Shown here piece by piece: positions 41,507-53,115 of a stretch of DNA of 64,000 bases (positions within the stretch are counted from its first letter, which is position 1; each line of letters starts with the position of its first letter). Source of the stretch: Halobaculum sp. XH14 (lineage in GTDB: Archaea; Halobacteriota; Halobacteria; Halobacteriales; Haloferacaceae). The notes under the pieces are model-generated. The model was not told the origin of the DNA. It was given only the letters and a program-made list of their open reading frames with translations, and made no database searches. Location of the stretch: NCBI RefSeq assembly GCF_032116555.1, contig NZ_CP134949.1, positions 2,976,001 through 3,040,000 on the forward strand, written 5' to 3'. The position numbers and the translations under genes were made by a program.

Positions 41507-42832
41507 CTATGCGCAGTGGCCGGCCGAAGCCGTTTCACCGAGCGCATCCTCCAGGAGCTCACACGCGCGGTCGAGTTCGCGGTCCCGCACGTCGAGGGGC
41601 GGAAGCAGCCGAAGCGTCTTGTGTCCACACCCGAGGGTCAACAGTCCGCGGGTGAGCGCCGCCTCGATCACCGCGTCGCGGCGGGCCTTCTCGTCGAACT
41701 CGATCGCCGCCATCAGTCCGAGCCCACGGACGTCGACGATCGTCTCGGGGTACTCCCGTCGAAGCGATTCGAGCCGGTCGAGCAGCTGTTCCCCCTTCGC
41801 TCTCGCGTGATCGATCAACCCCTCCTCCCGGATCACCTCGAGGGTCAGCGCGCCCTGAATCGAGGCGATGACGTCGCCCGCTCCCCACGTCGAGGAGAGT
41901 CGCCCCCGCTCGTCGGGGAACATGCTCCGACTCGCCACCGTCGCACCGACGCGGAGTGCCTTGGCGCTCGTGATCACATCCGGCTCGATGTCGTAGTGGT
42001 CCGATGCCCACATCTCGCCCGTCCGTCCGACGCCCGACTGGATCTCGTCGGCGATGATCGGAATCCCGTGCGCCGCGCAGACGTCATCGAGCGCGCTCAT
42101 GAACGCGGGGTCGGGCACTTCGTACCCGCCCTCTCCCTGAACCGGCTCGAGGACGACGAAGGCGACCTGTTCGGCGGGGATGTCCCCCCGCGCCGGGTCG
42201 AGCCGTCGTTCGAGCCGTTCGACCCCCGCGAGGGAGAACGGGACGTCGTGGATCCCGCTCAGCTCCGGAAACTTCCGCCTGTGTTTCGCTTTCGACCGGT
42301 TCAACGAGAGCGCCCCGAGCGTCCTGCCGTGGAACGCACCTTCGAACGTGATTCCGTACTTGGGGTCCTCACAGCGGTCGTAACAGATCTTCATCGCGTT
42401 TTCGATCGCTTCCGCTCCGGTGTTCGACAGGAATACGGTGTCCATGTCGTACTGCTCCGTGATCTCGGCCAGCCTGTGCATCAGGTGTGCTGGCCCGGGG
42501 AGCTCGCTCGACTCCGGCGTCCCACCCGTGCTGACGTAGAAGTCCTGTCCGGCGATTTTCAGCGGGTCGAACAGGTCGAACTCCCGAAGCCGGCTCATCA
42601 CGTGCGGGTTGTTGTATCCCAGCGGCGCCGCGGCGACGTGGCTCGTGAAGTCGAGGAAGACGTTCCCGTCGGTGTCCGTGCAGAACGGGCCGACCGCGTC
42701 GGCCGTGATGTCCAGGACGAAATCATAGACGTACGTACTCGGCGCGGAGACGGCTCGATGATACGTCACCCACTGCTTCGCGGTCGGTCCCGGAAACTCA
42801 CGGACGTGCGGCTCCGCCATCTGGCGCTGCAT
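41507..42832 (-). CDS. Class III PLP-dependent aminotransferase
   Basis: A 441-residue fold-type I enzyme. The PLP Lys is in VITSAKALRVGA (about residue 280), the Asp that holds the pyridine nitrogen is in IIADEIQSGVGRTGEMW, and the phosphate loop is SNTGAEAIENAMKICYDR. The block GAFHGRTLGALSLNRSKAKH and the Arg-containing GCGHKTLRLLPPLDVRD are present. Family members use omega-amino donors (4-aminobutyrate, ornithine, diaminobutyrate, acetylornithine). A TATA-like GTTTATGT on the minus strand centred near 42859 lies 27 nt before ATG 42832. Placed between an M20 deacylase and an IclR regulator, it may transaminate the amino acid released by deacylation. Confidence 0.92.
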   Translation of the reverse strand: MQRQMAEPHVREFPGPTAKQWVTYHRAVSAPSTYVYDFVLDITADAVGPFCTDTDGNVFLDFTSHVAAAPLGYNNPHVMSRLREFDLFDPLKIAGQDFYVSTGGTPESSELPGPAHLMHRLAEITEQYDMDTVFLSNTGAEAIENAMKICYDRCEDPKYGITFEGAFHGRTLGALSLNRSKAKHRRKFPELSGIHDVPFSLAGVERLERRLDPARGDIPAEQVAFVVLEPVQGEGGYEVPDPAFMSALDDVCAAHGIPIIADEIQSGVGRTGEMWASDHYDIEPDVITSAKALRVGATVASRSMFPDERGRLSSTWGAGDVIASIQGALTLEVIREEGLIDHARAKGEQLLDRLESLRREYPETIVDVRGLGLMAAIEFDEKARRDAVIEAALTRGLLTLGCGHKTLRLLPPLDVRDRELDRACELLEDALGETASAGHCA

Positions 42833-43146
42833 GTCCGGCCCCTCCAGAGCCAACTACATAAACGATGTGAGTTCACTGGGTGGACAAAATGGGGAGCAAT
42901 CGAACGCTTCCCGTCGTAGCTGAGCCCCGGACCGGCCCTGGCCGGGTCGTTCGAACCACTCCGAACGGCCGCGGACGGTCTCCGAGTGAACGTCACTCGA
43001 GCAGTGATCCGGGTTGCCCGAGTGGGATCATCTGCGCTACAGCCCAGGACGCGATTCGCGCTCGAGTCCCCCCGTTCGTCGAAACCGTCGGACGCACGGC
43101 TCCGGACCGTTCCGATGCGTCGACGACGACCCGCGGCTTCGCGGAA
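42833..43146. other. Intergenic region, 314 bp
   Basis: It contains the aminotransferase promoter at its left end and the downstream region of the IclR gene. No gene, repeat or RNA was recognised. Confidence 0.4.
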
Positions 43147-43947
43147 TCACGGCGCGTCGGCGTCCGCGATCTCCAGGTTCACCTCGATGATGTTGGCGGC
43201 CTCCTTGACCATCGACGGGACTGTCGAGTTGAAGTACTCGCCGGAGAACCGACTGCTCGGCGCGGTCACGCTGATTCCCCCGCGGACGCTGTCGTCCCGG
43301 CCCTGGATCCACGTCCCGACGGATCGGATCCCGCGCACCTCCTCCTCGTCGTTCACGGCGTACCCCTGATCGCTGATTCGGTCGAGTTCGGAGAACAGAC
43401 GCTCGGCGTCCGTGATCGTCGCCGGCGTCTTCCGGACGAGCCCCCACCTGTCGATGATCTCCTCGACTCGCTCGCGGTCGAACGCCGCCAACATCGCCTT
43501 CCCGGTGGCCGTGTGGTGCAGGTACTGTGGGGACTCCCGGGTCTGGAGGTGATAGTCCGTTCCGATCGCCTGATCGCCGCTGCTCTCGTACACCGTCACT
43601 TCCTGGCCACGGAACGGGGCGGTGAGATGGACCCATTCGTCCGTCTCGTCCGCCAGGTTCCGAACCCGTTCCTGTCCGGCCTGATACAGGTCCGACTGGT
43701 TGCGGACGGTTTCACCCATGGTCAGACACCGGAACCCGAGGCTGTACTGGTTCCCCGATTTCCCGACGAACCCCTCCTCGTGGAGCGTCTCCACATACGT
43801 GTGTATCGTCCCCTTCGACAGCTCTAGTTCCTCACAGAGTCTGGCGAACGTGGGGGCCTGGAGATACTGTATCTTCTCGAGGATCTCGCTCGCGTTCTGG
43901 AGAGATTTGATCCGGCGAGGCGAGTCGGACGAACCCCCGGAACTCAT
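43147..43947 (-). CDS. IclR-family transcriptional regulator
   Basis: A 266-residue regulator. The N-terminal winged HTH (residues about 14-70) reads SLQNASEILEKIQYLQAPTF, then LCEELELSKGTIHTYVETLH. The effector domain (about 85-255) has YLHHTATGKAMLAAFDRERV, a linker with QGYAVNDEEEVRGIRSVGTW and the ending NSTVPSMVKEAANIIEVNLE. IclR proteins bind small organic acids. The start at 43947 gives the usual length; upstream codons look non-coding. It is divergent from the M14-like hydrolase (183 bp) and is the likely regulator of the hydrolase, aminotransferase and M20 genes; the palindromes at 41049-41412 are candidate sites. Confidence 0.9.
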   Translation of the reverse strand: MSSGGSSDSPRRIKSLQNASEILEKIQYLQAPTFARLCEELELSKGTIHTYVETLHEEGFVGKSGNQYSLGFRCLTMGETVRNQSDLYQAGQERVRNLADETDEWVHLTAPFRGQEVTVYESSGDQAIGTDYHLQTRESPQYLHHTATGKAMLAAFDRERVEEIIDRWGLVRKTPATITDAERLFSELDRISDQGYAVNDEEEVRGIRSVGTWIQGRDDSVRGGISVTAPSSRFSGEYFNSTVPSMVKEAANIIEVNLEIADADAP

Positions 43948-44129
43948 GCTCGGTCTCAGGTGGCCGGTGCATTTGTAGCTTGGGTATGCGGGCGTTTTGG
44001 GGCGGACGGAGCGGTACCGCTTTCGGGCGGATGGAGCGGCGAGCGGGGACGAACGGTGCTGGTCAGGGCACGATCCGCTACCGTAATCGTTCCAAAACAC
44101 TATATGCTATAGCCTCATGGCCAACCAAC

Positions 44130-45551
44130 ATGGCCAAGCGCCCAGAAAACGGGCAGTACCGATCGTTCGACGCCGTCGTCTCGGACGTCCCCCGCTACGA
44201 ATCGTTCTACGGCGTCGCCGAACACAGAGCGCGTGACGAAGCCCTCGCGGCCGAGCACGACCACGTGTCGTTCGAGGTCGAGGGCGAAAGCAGCGACGGG
44301 AACGAGATCTGGTCGCTGACGGTCGGCGAGGGACCGTACACGGCGTTCATGTTCGCGGCCCCGCACCCGAACGAACCGATCGGAAGCATGACCATCGACT
44401 TCCTCGCCCACCGGCTTGCGACCGACGAGTCGTTCAGGGAGTCGTTCGACTACGAGTTCGTGTTCGTAAAGACCGCGGACGTCGACGGGACGCTCCTGAA
44501 CGAGGGCTGGTTCGACGGGCCGTTCACGGTCTCGAACTACGCCCAGAACTTCTATCGCCCCGCCGGCGACGAGCAGGTCGAGTGGACGTTCCCGATCGAG
44601 TACGAGGAGTACGAGTTCGACGCGCCGGTTCCCGAGACGGAGGTTCTCATGGACATCATCGCGGAGACGGAGCCGGAGTTCATCTACAGCCTCCACAACG
44701 CCGGGTTCGGCGGCTGCTACTACTACATCAGCCACGACCTCGACGAGATCTTCGACGACCTCCGCGGCATCGCCCGCGAGCGTGATATCCCGCTCCATCT
44801 CGGCGAACCGGAGACGCCGTGGGCCACGGAGTTCGACGACGCCGTCTTCGAGACGCTCTCGACGAAGGAGCACTACGACTACCTGGTCGAACACACGGAC
44901 CAGGACCCGACGGAGATGCTCACGACCGGCGGGAGCAGCCTCGACTTCGCTCACGAACACAACGAGGACGCGGTCGGGCTGATCACGGAGCTCCCGTACT
45001 TCTACGACGAGCAGATCGAATCCGAGACCGAGACGGATCGGACGAGACGGGAGGTCGTCCTCGAGGGAGCCGACCGTGGGGCCGAGCTCCTCGCGTTTCT
45101 CGAAGCGCAGCTGGACCGGGTTCGTGACCATCTGCCCGACACGCGCCCCTCCCGGGCCGTCGCGGAGATGGTCGAGAAGGGGCCCGAGCGAATCGACGCG
45201 AAGCGATCGTGGGCGGAGGACGCCCCCGAACTGGAGGAGCCCGCGACGGTCGCACAGACGGTGGACGCGCTCACGATGCGGTCGTTCTACCAGATGCTCT
45301 ACTTCGGGACGTTCCTCCGCGTCCTGGATCACGCCGCGATGGGCGCGGAAGACGAGGAGACGGCGGAGCTGCTCGGGGAGGTCAAATCGACGGTGGAAGC
45401 GCGCCTGCACGAGCTGAACGGCCAGTTACTCGAGGATCTCGACTACAAGCTCATTTCGATCCGGAAGCTCGTGGCGATTCAGGCGCAGGCGGGTCTGATC
45501 TGCATGGACTATCTCCAGCACTCGGGACGGTTCGAGACGGACACGAACTAG
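44130..45551 (+). CDS. M14/aspartoacylase-like zinc metallohydrolase
   Basis: A 473-residue cytoplasmic protein. The zinc motif H-x-x-E is at residues 79-82 in APHPNEPIGSMTIDFL, and the third ligand is likely the His of YSLHNAGFGGCYYY near 200. This is the M14 carboxypeptidase / succinylglutamate desuccinylase-aspartoacylase arrangement. The C-terminal 170 residues (PSRAVAEMVEKGPERIDAKR onward) are helical and not part of the core. A TATA element at 44101-44112 lies about 26 nt before the ATG, indicating a leaderless mRNA. No signal peptide, so it acts on imported amides or N-acyl amino acids. It is divergent from the IclR gene. Confidence 0.8.
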   Translation: MAKRPENGQYRSFDAVVSDVPRYESFYGVAEHRARDEALAAEHDHVSFEVEGESSDGNEIWSLTVGEGPYTAFMFAAPHPNEPIGSMTIDFLAHRLATDESFRESFDYEFVFVKTADVDGTLLNEGWFDGPFTVSNYAQNFYRPAGDEQVEWTFPIEYEEYEFDAPVPETEVLMDIIAETEPEFIYSLHNAGFGGCYYYISHDLDEIFDDLRGIARERDIPLHLGEPETPWATEFDDAVFETLSTKEHYDYLVEHTDQDPTEMLTTGGSSLDFAHEHNEDAVGLITELPYFYDEQIESETETDRTRREVVLEGADRGAELLAFLEAQLDRVRDHLPDTRPSRAVAEMVEKGPERIDAKRSWAEDAPELEEPATVAQTVDALTMRSFYQMLYFGTFLRVLDHAAMGAEDEETAELLGEVKSTVEARLHELNGQLLEDLDYKLISIRKLVAIQAQAGLICMDYLQHSGRFETDTN

Positions 45552-46130
45552 CGACCTCCCTCGCCGCACCTTTTCGAACGCCCGGCACGCGGAGAGCGGG
45601 GTGTCCCCCTTCGTCCCAACCCGTCCAAAAGACAGTTTAAAATATAATAGTAGTATTTGGTAGTACCAGATAAATTATTTCTCGCAACGACGCCGGCGAC
45701 TGAAGTCGTGGGGGCGGAGAACGGCCCGTAACCGACGTACTCCGGCCACACAGTGCTCGAAGCCCGGATGAACCGAGGCGACGGCCCGTCCTTCCGGGCC
45801 GACTGCGGCCGTCGATCCCGGAGGCGAACGGACTGCTTCGCGTGAAGTCCCCAAACCGACCACAGCCGCCGACTCGACGGACGCTCGGGTCGGAGTGACG
45901 TCCGGGTGACGCTCCCCGGCGATCGGATAGCTCCTGACGTCCCTCCCGCAATGAGCAAGTACATTCAGCCTCCTCAAATAGATTTCTTCTTTATACTAAC
46001 AGAAAGTATATTCTAACTTCGAATAGTCATGGAGTTGTGATTCAGGTCGAGAGATCAGGAACCGGTACGCGTACTCGCAAGCCCCGGGCTACGGTGGAAC
46101 CCGTCCCAGCGAAAGGAAACGCGAGCGTAG
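45552..46130. other. Gene-poor, AT-rich intergenic region, 580 bp
   Basis: Two AT-rich islands (45630-45690 and 45978-46035) flank a GC-rich core. The right island contains TATACT (45992-45997) and AGTATA (46005-46010), a 6-bp inverted repeat with a 7-bp spacer. Frames through the core are Arg/Gly-rich. No transposase motif could be found, though the AT/GC/AT layout resembles an eroded mobile element. Confidence 0.4.
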
Positions 46131-48377
<2,247 letters not shown>

Positions 48378-48506
48378 GCGCTCGATGTGGGTTCGTCTCC
48401 GTCTCCGAGCATAGTTCTTCGCTTTCCGGGTCGGATGCTCCGAACGGCTGCTCCTCCAGCGAGGCGTCGACCTGCCCGCCACGGTCGGAACGCCGCCGTC
48501 AGGGGC

Positions 48507-49685
48507 TCACCGGCCGGCGTCGTGGACCAGCGAGTCGCCCGTCGACGCGTCGAACAGGTGGCACTTCTCGAGGTTGAACTCGAAGCTCAGCGAGTCGCCC
48601 CGCTGGATGTCGCTGTTCGGTTCGACGATGGCCTTGTACTCGATGCCGTTGCCCGTCACCGTGAGGAGGAAGTTCGAGCCCATCTCCTCGACGACGACCA
48701 CGTCGACGGTCGTGTGGCTGTCGGCGTCCGTTCCGGCGTTGTGCGCCTCGACGCTGACGTCCTCGGGCCGGACGCCGAACCGCGCGTCGAACTCGCCGGT
48801 CCGGTCCAGTTCCCCGCGCATCCAGTCGGGCAGCGGGATCGTGAACGCGTCCGTCCGGATCTCCCCGGCGTCGACGGCCACCGACGCGTCGAAGAAGTTC
48901 ATCGAGGGGCTCCCCATGAAGCCGCCGACGAACTCGTTGGCGGGCTGGTCGTACACCTGCTGTGGGGGCGCGATCTGCTGGACCTCGCCGTCGTACATGA
49001 CGACGACGCGGTCGCCCAGCGTCATCGCCTCCGCCTGGTCGTGGGTTACGTAGATCGACGTCTTGCCGATCTCGTTGTGGAGCTTGTTGAGCTCCGTCCG
49101 CATCTGCACCCGGAGCTTCGCGTCGAGGTTCGACAGCGGCTCGTCGAACAGGAACACCCGCGGCTCGCGGACGATCGCCCGTCCGAGCGCGACCCGCTGC
49201 TGCTGGCCGCCCGAGAGGTCCTTCGGCTGCCGTTCGAGCAGTTCGGGAATCTCCAGCAGCCTCGCGCTCTCCTGGACCCGCCGTTCCCGCTCGTCCTTCG
49301 GAACGCTCCGGACCTTGAGCGGGTACTCCATGTTCTCGCGGACGGTCATGTGTGGGTACAGCGCGTACGACTGGAACACCATCGCGACGTCGCGCTGGCG
49401 CGGGGGTTGCCCCTCCACGTTCTCCCCGTTGATGACGATCTGGCCCTCGGTGATCTCTTCGAGCCCCGCGACCGAGCGGAGCGTCGTCGACTTTCCACAG
49501 CCGGACGGGCCGACGAACACGATGAACTCGCCCTCCTCGATGCCGATGTTCATGTCGTCGACCGCGACGACGCCGCTGCCGCCGTCGTCGTACACCTTGG
49601 TCAGGCCGTCGATTTCCAGGTAGGAATCGCTGGGGGCAGTGCGTGTGTCGGTCCGTTCGGGATCGGCGGTATCTGTCTCGCTCAT
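48507..49685 (-). CDS. Carbohydrate ABC transporter ATPase (UgpC/MalK/MsmX-like)
   Basis: A 392-residue CUT1 ATPase. Walker A is GPSGCGKSTTLRS near 60-72, the Q-loop is MVFQSYALYPHMTV, the signature is DLSGGQQQRVALGRAIV, Walker B is FLFDEPLSNLDAKLR and the switch His is in YVTHDQAEAMT. The C-terminal about 130 residues are the MalK-type TOBE regulatory domain (FGVRPEDVSVEAHNAGTDAD; LTVTGNGIEYKAIVEPNSDI). It has an acidic, Thr-rich N-terminal extension. It lies 53 nt after the second permease and completes the sugar (sugar-acid) importer. Confidence 0.95.
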   Translation of the reverse strand: MSETDTADPERTDTRTAPSDSYLEIDGLTKVYDDGGSGVVAVDDMNIGIEEGEFIVFVGPSGCGKSTTLRSVAGLEEITEGQIVINGENVEGQPPRQRDVAMVFQSYALYPHMTVRENMEYPLKVRSVPKDERERRVQESARLLEIPELLERQPKDLSGGQQQRVALGRAIVREPRVFLFDEPLSNLDAKLRVQMRTELNKLHNEIGKTSIYVTHDQAEAMTLGDRVVVMYDGEVQQIAPPQQVYDQPANEFVGGFMGSPSMNFFDASVAVDAGEIRTDAFTIPLPDWMRGELDRTGEFDARFGVRPEDVSVEAHNAGTDADSHTTVDVVVVEEMGSNFLLTVTGNGIEYKAIVEPNSDIQRGDSLSFEFNLEKCHLFDASTGDSLVHDAGR

Positions 49686-49738
49686 TGTGAGGTCGTGTTG
49701 AACTACTGTTTGGCTGGCCGTGTCATATATGTTGGTGT

Positions 49739-50635
49739 CTATCCCTTGATCGCCCCGGCGGTGAGCCCGCTCACGATGTGTCGCTGGAACAGGACCACGA
49801 AGACGAGCGCGGGCAACATCGCGATGAAGCCCGCCGCCGCGAGGTAGTTCCAGAGGATGACCACGTCCTCGATCATCATCATCGCGCCCACCGGAATCGT
49901 CTTGGACGCGTCGGTGAACGTCAGCACGAACGCGAACAGGAACTCACGCCACGAGAACAGGAACGTGAGGATGGCGCAGGCGGCGACGCCCGGCTTCGCC
50001 AGCGGCAGGATGATGTCCTTGAACGTCTGGAACCGGGTGGCGCCGTCGATGTAGGCCGCCTCGTCCAGGTCCGCCGGGATCGAGACGAAATAGTTCCGCA
50101 TCAGCCAGATCACCAGCGGGAGGTTCATGTACGTGTACACCATGATGAGCGCCAGCCGGGTGTCGATGAGATCGCCGATGCTGAACAGCCGGTAGAACGG
50201 GACGAGCATCCCGATCGGGGGGAGCAGTCGGGCGCCCAGGATGCCGATGAACACGTAGTCGTCGTACGGGAAGCGGAACCGCGAGAAGCCGTAGCCCGCG
50301 AGCGTCCCGAAGCTGACCACCAGCACCGTCGTCACGACGGCGACGACGAGGCTGTTGAGGGTGAACATGTTGAACGCCCGCTGGAACCAGAGGTCGGCGT
50401 AGTTCTGCCAGACCGGGGCGATGAGCTGCTCCGGGACGATGTTCGGCGGGAAGGCGTGTATCGCGTCCAGCGTCTTGATGCTGGAGACGAACGTCCAGTA
50501 CACCGGGAACGTGAAGTAGAGGACCAGCGCCGTGAGCACCGCGGTCACGACGTACTTGCCCGTAACGATCCGCCCGACCTGTTGGATCATCTCGTACCGA
50601 CGTTCCGAGCCGAGTACGGAGTCTTTGGTTGCCAT
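49739..50635 (-). CDS. Carbohydrate ABC permease (UgpE/MalG-like)
   Basis: A 298-residue CUT1 inner permease. Six helices, starting with GKYVVTAVLTALVLYFTFPV. The coupling EAA loop is IPADLDEAAYIDGATRFQTF and the C terminus is VSGLTAGAIKG, matching the MalG ending. It is separated by 7 nt from the first permease and forms the heterodimeric channel with it. Confidence 0.93.
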   Translation of the reverse strand: MATKDSVLGSERRYEMIQQVGRIVTGKYVVTAVLTALVLYFTFPVYWTFVSSIKTLDAIHAFPPNIVPEQLIAPVWQNYADLWFQRAFNMFTLNSLVVAVVTTVLVVSFGTLAGYGFSRFRFPYDDYVFIGILGARLLPPIGMLVPFYRLFSIGDLIDTRLALIMVYTYMNLPLVIWLMRNYFVSIPADLDEAAYIDGATRFQTFKDIILPLAKPGVAACAILTFLFSWREFLFAFVLTFTDASKTIPVGAMMMIEDVVILWNYLAAAGFIAMLPALVFVVLFQRHIVSGLTAGAIKG

Positions 50636-50642
50636 TGTTGGA

Positions 50643-51611
50643 TTATGCTGTTTCGAGCGCGTCTTCCTGGACCTGCAGGACGTAGATCGTGACGAAGATC
50701 ATCGTGATGACGATCATGACGATGGAGAGTGCCGACGCGTAGCCGAGCCGCGACTGGTTGATGCCCACCTGATAGATGTACGTGGCGAGCACGCGCGTGG
50801 CGTTGGCCGGTCCGCCCCCGGTCATGGCGAAGACGACCGAGAACGTCCGGAACGCGAACATCGACATGATGAGCAGCGCGATCGCCGCCTGCGGCTTCAG
50901 GTGCGGGATCGTGATGTCCCGGAACTGGTGCAGGAAGTTCGCGCCGTCGACGTTCGCGGCCTCGTAGAGGTCCTCCGGGATCGTCTGGAGCCCCGCGAGA
51001 AGCAGGATCGCCGCGAACGGTGCGCGCGCCCAGGCGTCGACGATGACGACCGAGACGAACGCGAGCGTCGGGTCGGTGATGAACCCGAGGTTCTCCGAGA
51101 TGAGCCCGAGCTGGGTGAGCAGTCCGTTCACGATGCCGTAGTCGGCGTGGAGCATGAACCGCCAGATGAGGCCCGTCACGACGAGCGGAACCGCCCACGC
51201 GAGCAGGATCAACACGGTGAACGTGCTCCTGACACGCTTCGAGACGACCTGGTTGATAGCGAGCGCGGCCGTCAGGCCGAGGACGAACGCGATCGAGACC
51301 GAACCCAGGACGTACAGGACCGAGTGTTGCAACGACAGGTAGAACATCGGGTCCTGCAACACCTGCAGGAAGTTCTGCAATCCGATGAACTCGTCGGGAC
51401 TGTACTGGTTGGTTATGTGAGTGCTGGTCCACACCAGATAGCTCGTCGGGAGAATAACGATGGTCCCCAGCAGCAACAGCGGCGGCGTGAGGACGATGAA
51501 CATGAACTTGTCATTGATCCACTCCCGGACCGGTCCGACGTCGCCCGTTTCCTCTCCGCTGAAGAGACCGAACCCTTCGCGAAGACTTTCTGTCGACCCC
51601 TTCGATGCCAT
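50643..51611 (-). CDS. Carbohydrate ABC permease (UgpA/MalF-like)
   Basis: A 322-residue CUT1 permease, opening MASKGSTESLREGFGLFSGE and then IVLTPPLLLLGTIVILPTSY. The EAA coupling loop is TIPEDLYEAANVDGANFLHQ. The region FIGLQNFLQVLQDPMFYLSL is the MalF-type periplasmic loop start. It is 162 bp downstream of the enolase-superfamily dehydratase, so it may be in the same transcription unit or have its own promoter in that gap. Confidence 0.93.
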   Translation of the reverse strand: MASKGSTESLREGFGLFSGEETGDVGPVREWINDKFMFIVLTPPLLLLGTIVILPTSYLVWTSTHITNQYSPDEFIGLQNFLQVLQDPMFYLSLQHSVLYVLGSVSIAFVLGLTAALAINQVVSKRVRSTFTVLILLAWAVPLVVTGLIWRFMLHADYGIVNGLLTQLGLISENLGFITDPTLAFVSVVIVDAWARAPFAAILLLAGLQTIPEDLYEAANVDGANFLHQFRDITIPHLKPQAAIALLIMSMFAFRTFSVVFAMTGGGPANATRVLATYIYQVGINQSRLGYASALSIVMIVITMIFVTIYVLQVQEDALETA

Positions 51612-51773
51612 CTGTGTGTCATAGCTTGTCGTTCCTTATTGAATCTTTTGTTCTCCTGCCGTTCAGTTCCCCACGCCGACGCTACCGACCCGCCGGCGTT
51701 CCTCCCCGTCGAACTGCCGTCCGGAGCGAAGCGGGGGACGACGCGAAACGCGGGTGCGTCGTGTCGTCGCGGC

Positions 51774-53033
51774 TTACCGGGACACCGCCTCGTCGTGGTA
51801 CTCGAACTCGGTCCACGGCCCGTCGGCGAAGGGGTACTCGTCGACGACGTCCAGGTCGATCTCCACGCCGAGGCCCGGCTCGTCGGGGAGCGAGAGGTGG
51901 CCGTCCTCGATGGCGGGCGTCCCCTCGATGAGATCGAACGCGACGTCGTTCCGGTACATTCCGGGGTCGGCGTCGGCCGCGAGCAGCGGGTCGTTCTCGA
52001 ACACCGGGTACTCGAGGAGCCGGACGTCGGGTGCTGCCGCGACCAGGTGGGCGTTGGCCAGCAGTCCGAACCACGTCCCGAAGTTGTGGGGAACGAACTC
52101 CGTGTCCCGCCCGCAGCACAGCTCGATGGCCGCCCGACAGCCGCTGAACCCCTCGTGGTGGCGAACGTCGCCCTGGAGAAAGTCGACCGCGCCGGTCTCG
52201 CCGAGTTCGACCAGGCCGGCGGGCGACTCGCTCTCCCCGCCCGCGAGCGGAACGCCCTCCGTCGCCAGCTCGACGTAGCGCTCGTACTGGCCGGGTTCGA
52301 CCGGCTCCTCCACCCAGTAGGCGCCGTGTTCGCCCGCGTGGGTCACGAGGTCCCGGACCGTCTCCGCGTCGTACCCCCGCTCGATCTTCCACCAGGTGTG
52401 GACGTCGAGCATGATCTCGATGTCGTCGACGGCGTCGGCGAGCAGCGAAACGGTCCGTCGGTCCCCATCCGGGCCGATTCCGGGCCGGTACTTGTAGCCG
52501 AAGAACCCGAGTTCCTCCAGCGTCTCGGCCTGTTCGACGTACCCCTCCGGCTCCATGTACATCCCGGCGCTCGCGTAGAGGGGGATCCCCGTCGGCTCAG
52601 GGCCGTCGTGGTCGTCGTACTGCTCGGCGAGCAGTTCGTACACCGGCGCCCCCAGTTGCTTCCCGTGAACGTCGTACAGCGCCACGTCGAGCGCGGAGAT
52701 CGCCTCGGTCTTGACGTGTGCCGGAAGCGACGTCGCCTCGATGAGCGGCCGCACGTCCGCCGGTTCTTCGATCGTTTCGCCCACGAGCGCGTCGGCGATG
52801 TCATCCTCGAGGACGTCGGCGAACGTTCCCTGCGAGTCACCCTCGAAGTACTCGCGCATCGCCGAACTACTGGCCCCCGCGGTCGCGAAACCGCGCTCGC
52901 CGTCGGCCGTCTCGACGACGACGATGACGACGTCGCGCTTGTGAAGCCGGCGGGTTCCGCCGTGGAACTGGCGCTCCTGTGGTGGTTCTATCGGCGACGA
53001 CACTGCATACCCATGGACGTCTCGGATCCGCAT
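51774..53033 (-). CDS. Mandelate racemase/muconate lactonizing enzyme family dehydratase
   Basis: A 419-residue enolase-superfamily member. The N-terminal capping domain is about residues 1-130 and the barrel follows. Visible catalytic elements: YKYRPGIGPDGD (Lys-x-Arg, strand 2), IMLDVHTWWKIE (metal Asp, strand 3), YWVEEPVEPGQYE (metal Glu, strand 4), AGGESESPAG (Glu, strand 5), FLQGDVRHHEGFSG (Asp, strand 6) and VPHNFGTWFG (His, strand 7). This set fits an acid-sugar dehydratase. A TATA box (TTTTATGA on the minus strand, centred near 53060) lies 27 nt before the ATG. The exact sugar acid is uncertain; galactarate, galactonate or gluconate-type substrates fit the context. Confidence 0.85.
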   Translation of the reverse strand: MRIRDVHGYAVSSPIEPPQERQFHGGTRRLHKRDVVIVVVETADGERGFATAGASSSAMREYFEGDSQGTFADVLEDDIADALVGETIEEPADVRPLIEATSLPAHVKTEAISALDVALYDVHGKQLGAPVYELLAEQYDDHDGPEPTGIPLYASAGMYMEPEGYVEQAETLEELGFFGYKYRPGIGPDGDRRTVSLLADAVDDIEIMLDVHTWWKIERGYDAETVRDLVTHAGEHGAYWVEEPVEPGQYERYVELATEGVPLAGGESESPAGLVELGETGAVDFLQGDVRHHEGFSGCRAAIELCCGRDTEFVPHNFGTWFGLLANAHLVAAAPDVRLLEYPVFENDPLLAADADPGMYRNDVAFDLIEGTPAIEDGHLSLPDEPGLGVEIDLDVVDEYPFADGPWTEFEYHDEAVSR

Positions 53034-53115
53034 ACCGGGCCAGGAACTCCAGCAGTCATAAAACTATGGTTGCCCGGCCGGCACGCGGGGGACCCTGACG
53101 GGAACGGACCGCCGA

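Noticed and set aside
45675-45977. Possible TnpB (IS605/IS1341) C-terminal remnant
   Set aside because: I looked for the zinc-finger cysteines and the catalytic motifs in all frames and found none.
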